64,000 bases of DNA from Lunularia cruciata (lineage: Eukaryota > Streptophyta > Marchantiopsida > Lunulariales > Lunulariaceae), in assembly GCA_948567375.1 (NCBI GenBank), contig OX419760.1:7378001-7442000 (forward strand), given 5' to 3'. The notes under the pieces are model-generated. The model was not told the DNA's origin. It worked only from the letters and a program-made list of their open reading frames with translations, and searched no databases. Positions within the stretch are counted from its first letter, which is position 1. Each line of letters opens with the position of its first letter. Both the position numbers and the translations under genes were made by a program. Of the stretch, positions 10,699-23,600 are shown piece after piece.

Positions 10699-13600
10699 CT
10701 ACAACCCGACAAATATCACTTTTGCAATAATTAGGTAAGTAAAGTTTGTTCCCGTAGAGATACAAGTCAGAATTGGTCAAATACAAAGTCAAATAGAAAC
10801 AAGCAGTTCTTCTTGGTTGTATCTTTAATCCCTCAGGTAGAAACTACACCCAAAAGAGAGTAACAAGCATTGACTTGTACTCTTGTCACAACAATTTGTC
10901 ACCCATAATCACAAATCATTCAATTCCATCCAAACAAACTTGATTGTTATGATTCAATCCTTCCCAAAAATGGCTACTTCATTGCAAAACAACTTCACTT
11001 CAAAATTGTGTTCCACCACTCCACTAAAGGCATAACTTCCTTGATCAAAATTGCTTCACATCAACTCAATGATGCACTCACAAATGTAGAATACTACCAA
11101 CACTACAATTCCTCTCAGATCTATCAAGGCATTACTTTGATTGCACTTTTGCTCAAGATCAAACAAACACAATAAAGATCAAGACTGTGGAATCAAACAT
11201 CCAACAAGCACACTAACTTGCACTTCAAATTTCTCCATACTCTCACAAACACAAATACTCAAAATTAAGCTCAAGCGACAAGCACTGCTCCACAGCACTT
11301 TGCTTTATCTATTCTCAAGAATAATGAGCAGTAAAAAATATTTTACTACAAAGGCTTCCTTTAAATAGGCAGATCACTTCACCAATTATCTAACTTCCTA
11401 AATTGTTTCCTAACAACTTTACCAACTTGCAGATCCAAAATGACAATGCACCTCTTCATATTTGCCTCTTCTTATCTCAAAATTGGTCCTAATCCAATCC
11501 GATGTCTACTTCCACTTTGGCTTCCAAACCCAAAGAAAATCCCCTCACCTTGTGTACTTTGGGTTCTACAACTACTAACTCTTCTACCAATTCTAACACG
11601 TCTTCACTCTCATCTGCAATTAACCTCATAGGTAATTTGTCTACCACCTTATCTTGCAATCCACTCTTCTTTAATGGCTCAAATAACTGATCTGAAGACA
11701 CTTGCACTCCTACCTCTTTTACTTTGGGTCTGATATATACAGTATTCCTAAGATTATCTTACTCTAATTTAACCAAACCTAGCCTGATAGAAATGTTATT
11801 CTCTACATCTAACATCTTCCTATCTATCCGAGTTCTAAGACTGATTAACAACATTCAAGTCCTTGTCCTTTGCATTCTTACTCCTTGTCTCTTGCACAAG
11901 TAACCATAACTTGTGTAACCTCAATTCCTCCATTCTTACTTTAGCTTTAGCAGTTAACCTCGCCTTCATCTCTACGATGGCTTCTTCAACCAATTTTGTT
12001 CATTGCTCCTTTTATCTCTCCTCTTCCATCACAACTTTACTTATCTTCAACTCCTCTTCATACTCCACTATGCAATCTTCCAATTCCTTCACATACTGAT
12101 CAATCTTTGCCTCCAATATCTTCACAAGATCTCTTAGCCTTCCTTCTTCTTGATGGCGCTTGGTTAAATCCCGTTGCCAGGCTGTTGTCTTCTCTTTTAC
12201 CTTCCATTGGAATGCATTGAGCTCTTCTTCCTTAGCTTCAACCAATTCCTTTCTATTGTCTTGCTCTAACTTTACTGTGGCTTATAACTTCTCTACCCAA
12301 AGTCTCTCCTACGTAACTTCCTTCACTTGTATTGCTAACTCTCTTCCTTGCTTCTTGAACTTCTCTTGCAGATTTTCATGTATCCTCTTTTGTAGTATTT
12401 CTCTTTCTCTTTCTTCCTCTCCTCTGATTATACTCTCTTGCAACTTCAGATTCTTAGACTCTAATTTCTCCAACACCTGCAATACATTCTGCACATCGTG
12501 ATGTTTGCTTTGCATCTCCTCCTTCTTCTTCTCCATCTGCAACAACAACAAACATACAAGATCTCTAAGGTACTCTACTTTCTCACAACCTACTTCTTGT
12601 TCTTCCTTTTCTTCAAGAACTTTATTAATCTTGCTCTGCCCTTCTAAGTCTGATGCTTTACTACAAAGTCGGGATCTTTATACTGTTAAGGATACATCAT
12701 CCTCCAAATGTTTGTCGTCATCCAAATTGATGATTTGACATGCCATCTTTAAAATTTCTCCTTCTTGTGTGTATTGCCTTGGCTCGGCCACCAATTCTTC
12801 TTCTCCTTTGATCATTAACTTGGTCACCATCCTTTATCCTTCCTCTTGCTGCTCAAGTTCTTCCTATAGGGAAATCACCTTCTCTTGATCTTTTTGCTGC
12901 TTGGCTTCACCTTCACTCTCCTTGCTGGATTCTTCACTTCACTTTGAACTCTACTTATTCTTCCTTTGACCCCTTTGATGGCAGACTCTGCTTCACCTTC
13001 CAATTTGACCTCCTCTTCCGGTGCAATATGCTAGATTTTCTTTCCTTCTCTTTGCCCAATCCTTCTTAACTTATGAGGCTGCACTAGTGAGCTCTCCACC
13101 TCAAGTCTACTTCTCTTCTTCTTTCTTGGAAAGGGTACAAACATCTTTCTATCCTATCCCATTCTTGCATAATGTTCATCATTACTTCTCAACTGCCAAA
13201 TGTATTGTCGCTCCTCATCATTGGCTTTCTTGACGTAGATTGGGATGGAAGTGAGATACAACCTTCTTCTTCTCATTGCTACTCATCAAATTCAACCCAA
13301 GGTAAAAATGTGTTGCAAGAGGAACAAAAGAATGCGGTGGTGTCAAACTCCTCCAATTCAGCACCATCTATTGTGTCTGCTGATAGAAATACTTTGCTGA
13401 ATTGATCGGCTCTCCTGCAAACATTTTATGGAAGAACACTGCCTGCTTCTTAGTAACGTAAGTGGTGCACTTGGATTTAAACAATGCCATCATTGCACCT
13501 ACAATACTTCTCCACATTGGGTCCCAATAGGTCTCCACCTTGTACTCATTCTTTGTACGCTTTGAGGTGAACGAGTTTCTGATTTCTTGGGTTTCTTCTA

Positions 13601-14490
13601 CAACTTCTCCTTTTCCCAAGAACATAGCCCCATGCTCTTCCCCACTCTCCCTTTCTGACACCAATCTCCAATCTGAATCTATCCATCAAGCCAGATTGCC
13701 TCTCTTCCCTACCATTGCCAGCCCATCTACACTTACTGGCCATGATCTCTACCATGAAATTGGGAAAAATCAGGTTCCAAGTCCATGCAAGAAAAGTAAT
13801 ATGAAGTTTATTTGAGAACTTGATGCGAGCCATCACATCTAACCTCTTAATCATTGGGTTCCTCACTGCCAGTGTGGGGCACTTTATGATTCACTTCATT
13901 CTAATCTCCTTCGTGATATGCTTTTGCAAGACAATTCTCCCATCCCCTAGATGTGCAACTCTAAATCCCTCTAGATTCCCCAAAACTTCACTCACTACCA
14001 CTCCTCTTCCCTGGTCTCCCTCAGGATGACTTCGCAAAGGCAAAAGAAATTCACTTGTCATTCATCTCTTTCTTGATTCAAAACCTGACTTTATAGTTTG
14101 ACATTTCTCAATCATTCTTTGGATGCTTGCTACCAAGAATCACACCTTCTACATGCACTTCTCCTATCATTGTCAATTTCTCTTGCCTGTACCTTAGCCA
14201 TTTTTTGTGTGCGGTAAAATCTTGAATTCCAACCCCAAAGGAAATTTGTTACACTATCTTTGCATCAAGTTGATCACCTCAAGGCAAAGTCTCCTTACTT
14301 CGGGTTGAACTCTAACAAATCCGATCCAAATACTGACAATTATTGACCCAAGGTAACTTTCTTTGGGTTGATACAAAAATGTAAATCATCTTCTTTCTTC
14401 CATCCTTGGCACTTAATTCCCCTTCAACCATACTCTTCTTCTTTGAAAAACCCCTTAAACTACTCAAAACAAAAAAATATGTGTACTACA
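10699..14490 (-). repeat. Giant LTR, left (3') copy
   Basis: About 3.79 kb, homologous throughout to 20,640-24,472. Shared landmarks include AACAAGCAGTTCTTCTTGGT near the left end and GAAAAACCCCTTAAA near the right end. On the minus strand it starts TGTAGTACAC and is preceded by a purine tract, as expected for a 3' LTR. The two LTRs differ by many substitutions and small indels (for example, the right copy repeats ACCTTCCATnAGAATGCATC near 22,150), so the insertion is old. Confidence 0.88.
11489..14201 (-). pseudogene. LTR-encoded coiled-coil ORF, left LTR copy
   Basis: This is the left-LTR copy of the ORF described at 21,425-24,180. It starts at the homologous ATG (14,201, reading MAKV) and ends at the homologous stop near 11,489. 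Readable blocks: 13,368-13,664, with MMALFKSKCTTYVTKKQAVF; 12,309-12,551 and 12,012-12,245, both rich in Lys and Glu with heptad spacing; and 11,489-11,707. Stops and frameshifts fall at places partly different from the other copy. That is what separate decay of two identical starting sequences would give. Function unknown. Confidence 0.7.
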
Positions 14491-14506
14491 TACCTCCTCT
14501 CTCAAA
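14491..14506 (-). other. Polypurine tract of giant-LTR element
   Basis: On the minus strand TTTGAGAGAGGAGGTA lies directly before the 3' LTR start TGTAGTACAC. This is the expected place and composition for the plus-strand primer of reverse transcription, and it fixes the inner edge of the left LTR. Confidence 0.75.
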
Positions 14507-15049
14507 TGTGAGTGTCCACACAAACAAAAACCTTGGGGGATTTATACAAATTTGGGTCTACTGTCCAATATTTCCAAACTCTCCACCCATTCACTCGAGT
14601 GGCAAATAGTTGCCCTTACAAATCAGCAAGCTAAATGGATCCATTCTCATAAATGTGGATCACATGATATGGTCTCATCCATCACAGGTGCAACTTGCAT
14701 GGAAAAAATATTTGACAGATTGTTGTACAACAATACAAAATCTTCCTCCCAGACAGACACAAGCTTAATGCGGTTATCATGGTTGACTTTTTATGCTCTT
14801 CTATTTCCTTTGTGGTTTTCATTACATCATCTCTTTCATTGCATCATCATCATCCCATAAGTTGGTGAATTCAAAGTGCTTGACTTTCTTCCTCCATCAA
14901 ACATTCTTCACACAAAATCTGATAGGTTGGCACTTCAAATTCAACTTGCAATATAGGATGCAATCCATATGTCAAGAAATATGGAGTTTGCTTGGTTGTA
15001 ATCTTTTCTATCGTGCAATATGCTCATAATGCGGCAAGTAACTTTGTAT

Positions 15050-15760
15050 CCCAATCATAGTATAATTGACAATCACCTTATTAACTATTCAACATAGCAA
15101 TCCGTTTGCCTTCTCCATTAGTCCATTGGCTTTGGGGTTATGCGGAGTTCTTTTGATGTTTAATCTAGAAGTACTTGGTTAATGCCTCCATCATGGAGTT
15201 CAAAAAGTGAGTTCCTCGATCACTGACCAACTTCAAAGGACATCCATATTGGGAGATAATATTCTAGAAAAAAAAATTCTGCAACTATTTCCGCATCATC
15301 TCTTTGAGTAGCCTTGGCTTCAACCATTTTGGTGGCATAGTCCGTGCAAAACAAAATGTACCTTTTAGTCATGACTCAGGTTATCAGTTGTATTGGTCCC
15401 ACAAAATCAATTCCCCATTTCTCAAATGGGGCCAATAGAAAAATTGGTCTCAAAGGCCATTGGGAAGTAGCCATCAGTTTCCCTATTCTTTGGTAGGCAT
15501 CACAACTTTGAATGTAAGCATGAGCATCCTTATACATCATAGGCCACCAATACCCTACTTAAAGAATTGAAACATTGATATTCTTCAAGGCATAGTGTCC
15601 TCCCGATATCTCGGAGTGTAGGGATTTGATTACTCTCTCGACTTTGTATGCTTCCAAGAATCTCTAAAGTTCTTCATCTTCACCCATTTTAAACAATATG
15701 TTGTGCTTCAAGTGGTATGGTCCCATCTTCTTCTTGAGAAAAACTGCCCTCTGCTCTAGA
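15050..15760 (-). pseudogene. Integrase of giant-LTR element, decayed
   Basis: Read right to left, frames give a zinc-binding part with HSEISGGHYALKNI and a later Cys of the HHCC set (SCDAYQR; one Cys is replaced). Next come WGIDFVGPIQ with the first catalytic Asp and CTDYATKMVEAKA. The second Asp block is degraded. It follows RNase H as in all Ty3 elements. Several in-frame stops show it is not functional. Confidence 0.75.
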
Positions 15761-15777
15761 TCCAATCCGTCAAGACA

Positions 15778-17480
15778 CTAAAGAGTATGTAAATAATGAT
15801 ATTCTATTGCATACGTTGTACTTTGTATAGCTGTCAAATGATACAATTCCTTGTCCGAGAATTGGTCATTGACTTCCCATTCTTGGTCTTGAGTTTCTAA
15901 CCTAGATAGGAAGTCCACATTCAAATGCAAAGCACCCTTCCTTACTTGTACAATGTATGTGAATTCTTTTAACAACAAGATCCATCTTGCAATTTGCCCC
16001 AACAAATCTGCCTTCTTGACTAGATGTTATAAAGCATAATGATCCACATAAAAAAAAAATTTGTAGCCCAATAGATAGTGGCAAAATTTCTTGCAAGCAT
16101 ACACCATTCCAAGGGCTTCTCTTTCAATCATAGAATAATTTCTTTCTAAAATTGAAAGTTATCAGTTGGCATAGTAGATTGGGTAATCTTTCTCCTTTCT
16201 GTCCTTTTGACTTAAGACTACTCTAATGGCCATGGAAAAAGTGTCCACATACACATGAAAAGGACATCCTAATTCAGGGCCCTCATATCTGGTGCTTCAA
16301 CCAATTTCTTCTTCAATAATTGGAAAGCTTCTTCTTGTCCTGCTTCCCACAAGTAGTCTTTAGACTTCTTCAGAAGCTTTGCTAATGGTGCAGAAAGCAC
16401 CACGTAGTAGTTTGACACAAAGTGTTTGTAGTATCCGACATGTCCCAAGAAGGCTTTTAACTCCCAAATGTTTTTAGGAGATTCCAAGGCTGAGATAACT
16501 TTCACCTTCTGGACATCCACTTCAATACCTTGGCTTGAAACTTGATGCCCTAGAAGAATTCCTTCCATAATTGCAAAGAAACATTTCTCCGGGTGTAATG
16601 ACAAGCCAACAAAATGACACCTTTCAAAAGTTTGGCACAAATAAACCAAATTTATTTCTCTTTGGCCAAAAACGCAAAAATTATCAATGAAGACCTCCAC
16701 AAATTTGCACAAAAAATCTTTCAATATTGCATTCATCAGCCGCTGGAAAGTAGCGGGAGCATTACACAATCTGAAGGGCATTTGATTATAAGTGTAAGTG
16801 TCCCAATTAGTGATGAATGTGGTCTTATCCTTGTCTTCCTCTCTAATGGATACTTGATTGTACCTTCAAAATCCATTGAGAAAATTGTAACATGGATGAC
16901 CAGCTACTTGATCCAAGATTGTATCAATAAAAGGCAAGGGATGATAATCCTTCCTTGTGATTGCATTCAATTTACAAAAATCTTGGCACACTCAAATTTT
17001 CCAATTCTTCTTCTTTGAAACAATGACTATGGGAGAGATCCACTCACTGCTCAAGACAAGAAATATTATCCCGGCTCTTAAGTACTTGTAGATTTCTTCT
17101 TTCACCAAGAGCAAGTACTTTGGATTCCAGCAATATTATCTTTGCCACACCAAAACTGCATCCTCAACCAAATCAATCTATTGTTCTCTAAATTGGCATG
17201 GAATACCTGGCATTTGATCAATAGACCAGGCAAATACACCTTGGCACTCTATGAATAGGGCAGTGTATCCTGCCAACTCCTCCAAAATGACTATCTTCAA
17301 AATCTTTAAAAATTTCCTTCATTCAAGACAATGTCTTGACAATCATCAGGGTTAATGACTCCTTTAATGTGATTGACTCGGCTTAACTCAAGTTGACTTG
17401 CAGTCAAACTCCCTTCTTCCAAGTCATTTTCACCCAAGGTGATGTCATATGGATCTTCATCTTCTACATCCACCTTGTAG
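15778..17480 (-). pseudogene. Reverse transcriptase and RNase H of giant-LTR element
   Basis: The RT palm is at 16,269-16,781, with MPFRLCNAPATFQRLM, then VEVFIDNFCVFG, in which the second catalytic Asp of the F-x-DD box is Asn, and then GHQVSSQGIEVD and FLGHVGYYKHF. The RNase H tail at 15,778-16,005 has ARWILLLKEF and the final Asp in LNVDFLSR. Upstream RT fingers (to about 17,480) are broken by stops. F-x-DDF-type active sites occur in non-chromovirus plant Ty3 lineages (Athila/Tat group); that assignment is tentative. Confidence 0.8.
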
Positions 17481-17664
17481 CATCCAAGTAATTGACTTGG
17501 ACTTTGTCTTTGGAGTCGTCTGAATACAAAGATGATGAATCTTTGGATTCATCTTTGTCTTCTAACAAAGTTGTCTCCTTGAGGTAGGGAACCTTTTTCC
17601 AACTCACTATCACCAACTTTTGGTCATCAACCAAAATATCCTTGAACCGCTACTTTTGTTGGTG

Positions 17665-18099
17665 TCAATCCACCACAACTTGGGCACTGTACAACCATGG
17701 TCTTCTGATCAGCAGTAGGTAGCCAGTTTTGGTCACTGGCCTCAACATAATGTAATTCAATTTGAAGGGCACCCCTCTAATGATAGTCTTTATGTTTGAC
17801 ACCATACCCAAGGGCCATCTCCTGGTTTGATCTACAAACTTTAAAATTGAGGGTGTTGGCTCAAATGTATGGTACCCCAATTGATTTGTAGTATCTTTGG
17901 TCATGAGATTAACATCGGATCCCAAATCAATGTGTATCAATGTTATCATGCACCCTACAATCTCTGCATCAACTTTGGGAGATCCCAAATCCTCTTGCTC
18001 AATATGATAGATGGCGAGTAGGTCTTTTTTGGACATTGCCTTTACTTTCTTGAGGGCCAAACTTAGCTCTTTCTTATACAACTTATTGTCTTCCCACAA
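17665..18099 (-). pseudogene. Aspartic protease region of giant-LTR element
   Basis: A 144-codon open stretch contains HIDLGSDVNLM, which occupies the place of the retropepsin D-T/S-G box (here DLGS). It is followed by VSNIKTIIRGVPFKLNYIML and a RPWL segment, as in plant Ty3 proteases. It lies between the zinc knuckles and RT. The second box residue, normally Thr or Ser, is Leu, so activity is doubtful even before the surrounding stops are considered. Confidence 0.75.
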
Positions 18100-18619
18100 T
18101 TCTTGAATGTGATGTTCACACTCATGGATGCTAAATCCGCCACAATATCATATTGCGGTACTCCTCCCAACTTTACTTTCTTCACCTTTGTCTTTGTATT
18201 CAAAGACTCACCTTGTTTGAGTTGGACTTTGGTTTGCTTCAAGATTGTGATCGGAGTATTGGTGGTCTTGAGGTTCTTTAGGTTTGCCCACCTTGGCTTG
18301 TATCAGGTCCTTTACTTCAGATCTGATGTCTGCCAGAAAAATTGGAGGCTTTATCTTTGTATCCTCTCCCAAACTCATCTCTCAAGTCCTTTGTATTGCT
18401 TCTTGGATTTCTTTTTGTAAAGCTTTAGCTTTGGCTTTTGCAAGAACTTTCTCCTCCTTTGCAAAAAGAATTGCTTTTGGGCACAACCTCTTTGCCTTTC
18501 ATGAAGACAAGGAAGTAGAACTCAATTCCTTGTGATCATGCTTCTTCTTGCCCGCATGTGTCTCAACTTTCAAAACTTTGAGGTCCGGCCATTCTCCTTC
18601 CAAAGCCGCAGTCTTTTCC

Positions 18620-20204
18620 TTAAGGTCTCTTTTCCTCAAGTGTTATACAATTTATAGTGGTGTCTCCTTTTGCTTGAAGTGTTGCACGCTCATATGGGAT
18701 TTGTACATATTTTATAGGCGGCTTTGGGTTGGGTGGATGAGGACATTGGTTGCTTGTATGACCCAATCCTTTACAATTCCCACATAGGGAGACATACCCA
18801 ATTTGTTGTCTTGGCTCCGGGCAGTTTGGAGACCAATGTCCCATCAAGCCATAATTGTAACATGCCCCTGGTGCAACATTTTGGGGGCAATTCTAGCTGC
18901 ACATCGATGGTCTTCATGGAGGAGCATTGAGGTTATACTCCCTTGGTCCATACCTTGGACCTTGGTACAATGTGCTTGCTTGAGGCTATACCTCTTGATT
19001 TTGGTACACCACCTCTTCTTCCTCCTCTTGGTTCTATCTTAGAACCCAATCAATTTGCTGCACTAGAAATGCATTCCATGTTTGCATGGCGTGACTTGCC
19101 ACACACAGTGCACCATACATTGGATTTGCCAAATGAAGGAGGCTTTCTTGGGTCCTTTGTCCCAATCATTTGGTTCTTAAAATCCACAAACTCTTTTATG
19201 AGAGTACCCAGCTTAAAATCTTCTTTATTTATGCTCTTTGTTGGGAGTGTCAATGGTTTCTTTCCTCCGTGTCTTTGACTCTTCTTTGAATTCCAAAGAA
19301 GAATTTGAAGATGTGGAGGATTCCTCCAAAGAAGGAGATGTATTGTGAGAAGCTCTTCTTCTAGACTTCTTGCCTTTCTTCTCCCAATTCCTTTAGTTAC
19401 CAAAAAAGTGAGAGTGAGCTGCCTCATATCAAGTGATGTGTTTGAGGACTTTGTCCAAAGAAGTTATATTCTTCTTCCTCTCCTTGGCAAAGATACAAAT
19501 CTTTGGTGACAGTCCTCCAAGGAACCATGTAATGGCTTGGGCATCAAAGTAACCCACCACACCAAATTTCTTTGAGACGTAGTTCAAAAGGACCATGAAC
19601 CACTCAGAGTAGTCTCTCAACTTCTCCTTCTTTCCTCTATCCAAATCATTGAGTGTTGTGAAGACACTTGTGTTGTAATAAACTTCCCAGAATCTTTCTA
19701 TGAAATTGTTTCTCAAGTCTGCCCAGTCTGTTGGTATGAACCCCTTTTGGATTACATAAGTATACCAACTTTGAGCTTTCTTTTGGATTCAGGAAAATCC
19801 AAAAGGTGATCCATAGAGTTGTGTTCCTTGTTGGCAAAGGAAATGACTTTGAATTCTTTGATGAATTCATTAGGGTCTTCGTTTTGTTTTGTGCTCTTAT
19901 ACTTTTGATAGGCATGTTGGATGACCAATAACAAAGTCATTCTTTGGCTCTAAGGAATTGGCTGTGGTAAGTTTGAACTTGATGGACCCAAGGAGTTGGT
20001 TGGTATTGAAGCCATGTTGATAGCCCAGGGGTTCCAATTGGTCAAGTTCAAAGTGGAGTCTTTGTTGACATATTCTTCTTCTCTGATAAGGTTGGCTTTG
20101 ATTAGAAATGGAGCAAGAGATTCAACACTTTCAACGTGCTCTTGAAAATTCCCTTGAGCCAACCGAGGAATTGTTTGTAAGAGATGTTGGCACTCTTCTT
20201 CCAT
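18620..20204 (-). pseudogene. Gag with two CCHC knuckles, giant-LTR element
   Basis: Gag reads from about 20,204 leftwards in several frames. The capsid-like part is at 19,429-19,940 (FIERFWEVYYNTS, later GYFDAQAITWFLGGL). One zinc knuckle, CTVCGKSRHANMEC, lies at about 19,070-19,110. A second, CGNCKGLGHTSNQC, lies at about 18,735-18,780. A possible third, degraded one just precedes it (GLMGHWSPNC). Several stops and frame changes make it non-functional. Tandem knuckles occur in some Ty3 Gag proteins. Confidence 0.78.
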
Positions 20205-20610
20205 TAAGATTCATGTTGTCTTTTCATGTATAAATTTCTTTATAAACTTGACCTCCTTGACAGCTTTAGGGGAAGTTGGTGTACCGGATCATAACAAGTA
20301 TGTTTGCCCATTGGCGTCTTTCTTCTTCTTGGAAGCTGGAGACGAGAAGTATCCTTGCCATCCACCTTTGTGTTTCTTTTGTTTCAGTTCTTGCAAGGCT
20401 TCTTGAACTTCATGGAGAAGTTGAAAATCCAAAACCACCCATTCAGTTTCATCAAAAGAAGATTGGATCTTTTAGCATTCTTCTTCTTCTTCACGGTGCA
20501 AAGGTCATCTTTGAACTCTCTCTTCCCGTTGTTCTCTCAATGTAGACATTCATATTGGTTCAAAACCTAGTTTAAAGTTTGGCTTTGTATTCTTCCACTT
20601 CTAAGATGTG

Positions 20611-20630
20611 TATCCCCGGCACCAATGCCA
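20611..20630 (-). other. Probable primer-binding site, giant-LTR element
   Basis: On the minus strand TGGCATTGGTGCCGGGGATA follows the 5' LTR (end at 20,640) after nine bases. It starts TGG, like most primer sites complementary to tRNA 3' ends, and resembles in layout the site of the young element at 35,404-35,422 (TGGTTCTGTTGCCGGGACC). The cognate tRNA is not identified. Confidence 0.55.
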
Positions 20631-20639
20631 ACAATCATT

Positions 20640-23600
20640 TGATAACCCAACAAATATCACTTTTGTGGTAATCAAGTAAGTAAAGTTTCTTCCCGCAAAG
20701 ATACGAGTCAAAATATGTCAAATACAAAGTCAAATATTAACAAGCAGTTCTTCTTGGTTGCGTCTTTAATCTCTCAGGTAGAAACTACACCCACAAGAGA
20801 GTAACAAGCACTAACATAGTCTTGTCACAACAATTTTTCACCCATAATCACAAATCATTCAATTTTGTCCAAACAACCTTGATTGTGATGATTCACTCCT
20901 TCCCAAAAATGGCTACTTCACTCCAAAATAAATTTGCCTCAAAATTGTGTTCCACCTCCACTGAAGGCACAACTTCCTTGATCAAAATTGCTTCACATCA
21001 ACTCAATGATGCACTCACAAATGCAAAATACTACACCAACACTACAATTCCTTTCAAATCTGTCAAGGCATTGCTTTGATTGCACTTCACTCAATATCAA
21101 CACACACAATGAAGATCAAGGCTATGGAATTGAACATCCAACAAGCATACTAACTTGCACTTTGAATTTATCCACACACTCACAAACACAAACACAAAAT
21201 TGATACTCAAAATTAATCTCAAGCGACGAGCACTACTCCACAACAATTTGCTTTATCTATTCTCAAAAATAATGAACAATAAACAACATTTTACTACAAC
21301 TGCCTCCTTCAAGTATGCAGATCTCTTCAGTAGTTATCTAACTTCCTAAATTGTTTCCTAACAACTTTACCAACCTATAGATCCAAAATGACAATGCACC
21401 TCTTCATATCTACCTCTTCCTATCTCAAAATTGGTCCTTATCCAATCTGATGTCTACTTCTACTTTGGCTTCCAAACCCAAAGAAAATCCCCTCACCTTG
21501 TGTACTTTGGGTTCTACAACTACTAACTCTTCTACTAGTTCTAATACGTCTTCACTCTCATTTGCAATTAATGTCATAGGTAACCTGTCTACCTCCTTAT
21601 CTTGCAACCCACTTTGCTCTAATGGCTTAGATAACTGATCCAGAGAAACCTGCACGCCTACCTCTCTTTCTTTGGGTCTGATATATACAATATTCCAAAG
21701 ATTATCTAACTCCAATTTAACCAAACCTAGGCTGATAGAAATGTTATTCTCTACATCTAACATCTTCCTATCTATCCGAGTTCTAAGACTGATCAACAAC
21801 ACATTCAAGTCCTTGTCCTTTGCATTCTTACTCCTCGTCTCCTGCACAAGCAACTGTAACTCGTGTAACCTCAATTTCTCCATTCTTACTTTGGCTTTAG
21901 TGGTTAACCTTGCCTTCATCTCTACGATGGCTTCTTCAACCAATTTTGTTCATTGCTCCTTTTGTCTCTCCTCCTCCATCACAACTTTACTTATCTTCAA
22001 CTCCTCCTCATACTCCATTGTGCAATCCTCTAATTCCTTCACCTAGTGATCAATCTTTGCCTCCAATATCTTCACAAGATCTCTTAGCCTTCCTTCTCCT
22101 TGATGGCGCTTGGTTAATTCCCATTGCCAGGCTACTATCTTCTCTTCTACCTTCCATCAGAATGCATCTACCTTCCATTAGAATGCATCAAGCTCTTCTT
22201 CCTTAGCTTCAACCAATTCCCTTCTATTGTCTTGCTCTAACTTTACTTTGGCTTGTAATTTCTCTACCCTAAGTCTCTCCTACATAACTTCCTTCACTTT
22301 TATTGCTAACTCTCTTCCTTGCTTCTTGAACTTCTCTTGCAGATTTTCATTTATCTTCTTCTACAATGTTGCATCTACTTGTAGTATTTCTCTTTCTTCC
22401 TCTCCTCTGATCATACGCTCTTGCAACTTCAGATTCTTAAACCTAATTTCTCCAATACTTGCAATACATTCTGCACATCAGGATGTCTGCTTTGCATCTC
22501 CTTCGTCTCCTTCTCCATTTGAAACAACAATGGACTTACAACATCTCAAAGGTACTCTACTCCCTCACACCTTGCTTCCTCTTCTTCCTTTTCTTTATGA
22601 ACTTCATCAATCTTGCTCTTTTGAGTTAGATGCTTTACTACAAAGTCGGGATCTTTGTATTGTCAAGGATACATTATCCTCCAAACTTTCATTGTCATTC
22701 AAATTGATAATTTGACGTGCAGCCCTCAAACTTTCTCCTTCTTGCTTGTATTGCCTTGGCTCGGCCACCAATTCTTCTTCTCCTTCAATCACTAATTCTG
22801 CCACCGTCCTTCCTCCTTCCTCTTGTTGCTCAAGATCTTCTTGCATAGAAATCACCTTCTCTTGATCTTTCTGCACCTTGGCTTCACCTTCACTCTCCTT
22901 GCTGGATTCTCACTTTGCAAGGTAAACTCTACTTCTTCTTCCTCCAACTCCTCCAACGTAGACTCTACTTTGCCTTCCAATTTGACCTCCTCTTTCGATG
23001 CAATATGCTAGATTTGCTTTCCTTCTCTTTGCCCAATCCTTCTTAACTTACAAGGCTGCACTGGCAAGCTCTCCACCTCAAGTCAACTTCTCTTCTTCTT
23101 TCTTGGCAGGGGTACAAACATCTTTCTATCATGTCCCATTCTTGCATAATGGTCGTCATTGCTTCTCAACTGCGAAATTTACTATCGCTCCTTGTCATTG
23201 GCTTCTTGATGCAGATCAAGATGGAAATGAGATACACCCTTCTTCTTCTCATTGCTACTTAGCAAATTCAACCCGAGGTAAAAATGTGCCACAAAAGAAA
23301 AAAAATTATGCGATGGTGTCAAACTCCTCTAATTCAGCACCATTTGTTGTGTTTGCTGATAGAAACACTTCACCCAATTGATTGGCTCTCCTACAAACAT
23401 TTTATGGGCAAACACCACTTGCTGCTTAGTAAAGTAGGTGGTGTGCTTGGATTTAAACAATGCCATCATCACACCTATGATACTTCTCCGCACTGGGTCA
23501 CAATAGGTCTCCACCTTGTATCCATTCCTTGTGCGCTTTGAGGTGAACGAGTTTCTGATTTCTTGGGCTTCTTCTATATCTTCTCCTTTCCCCATGAACA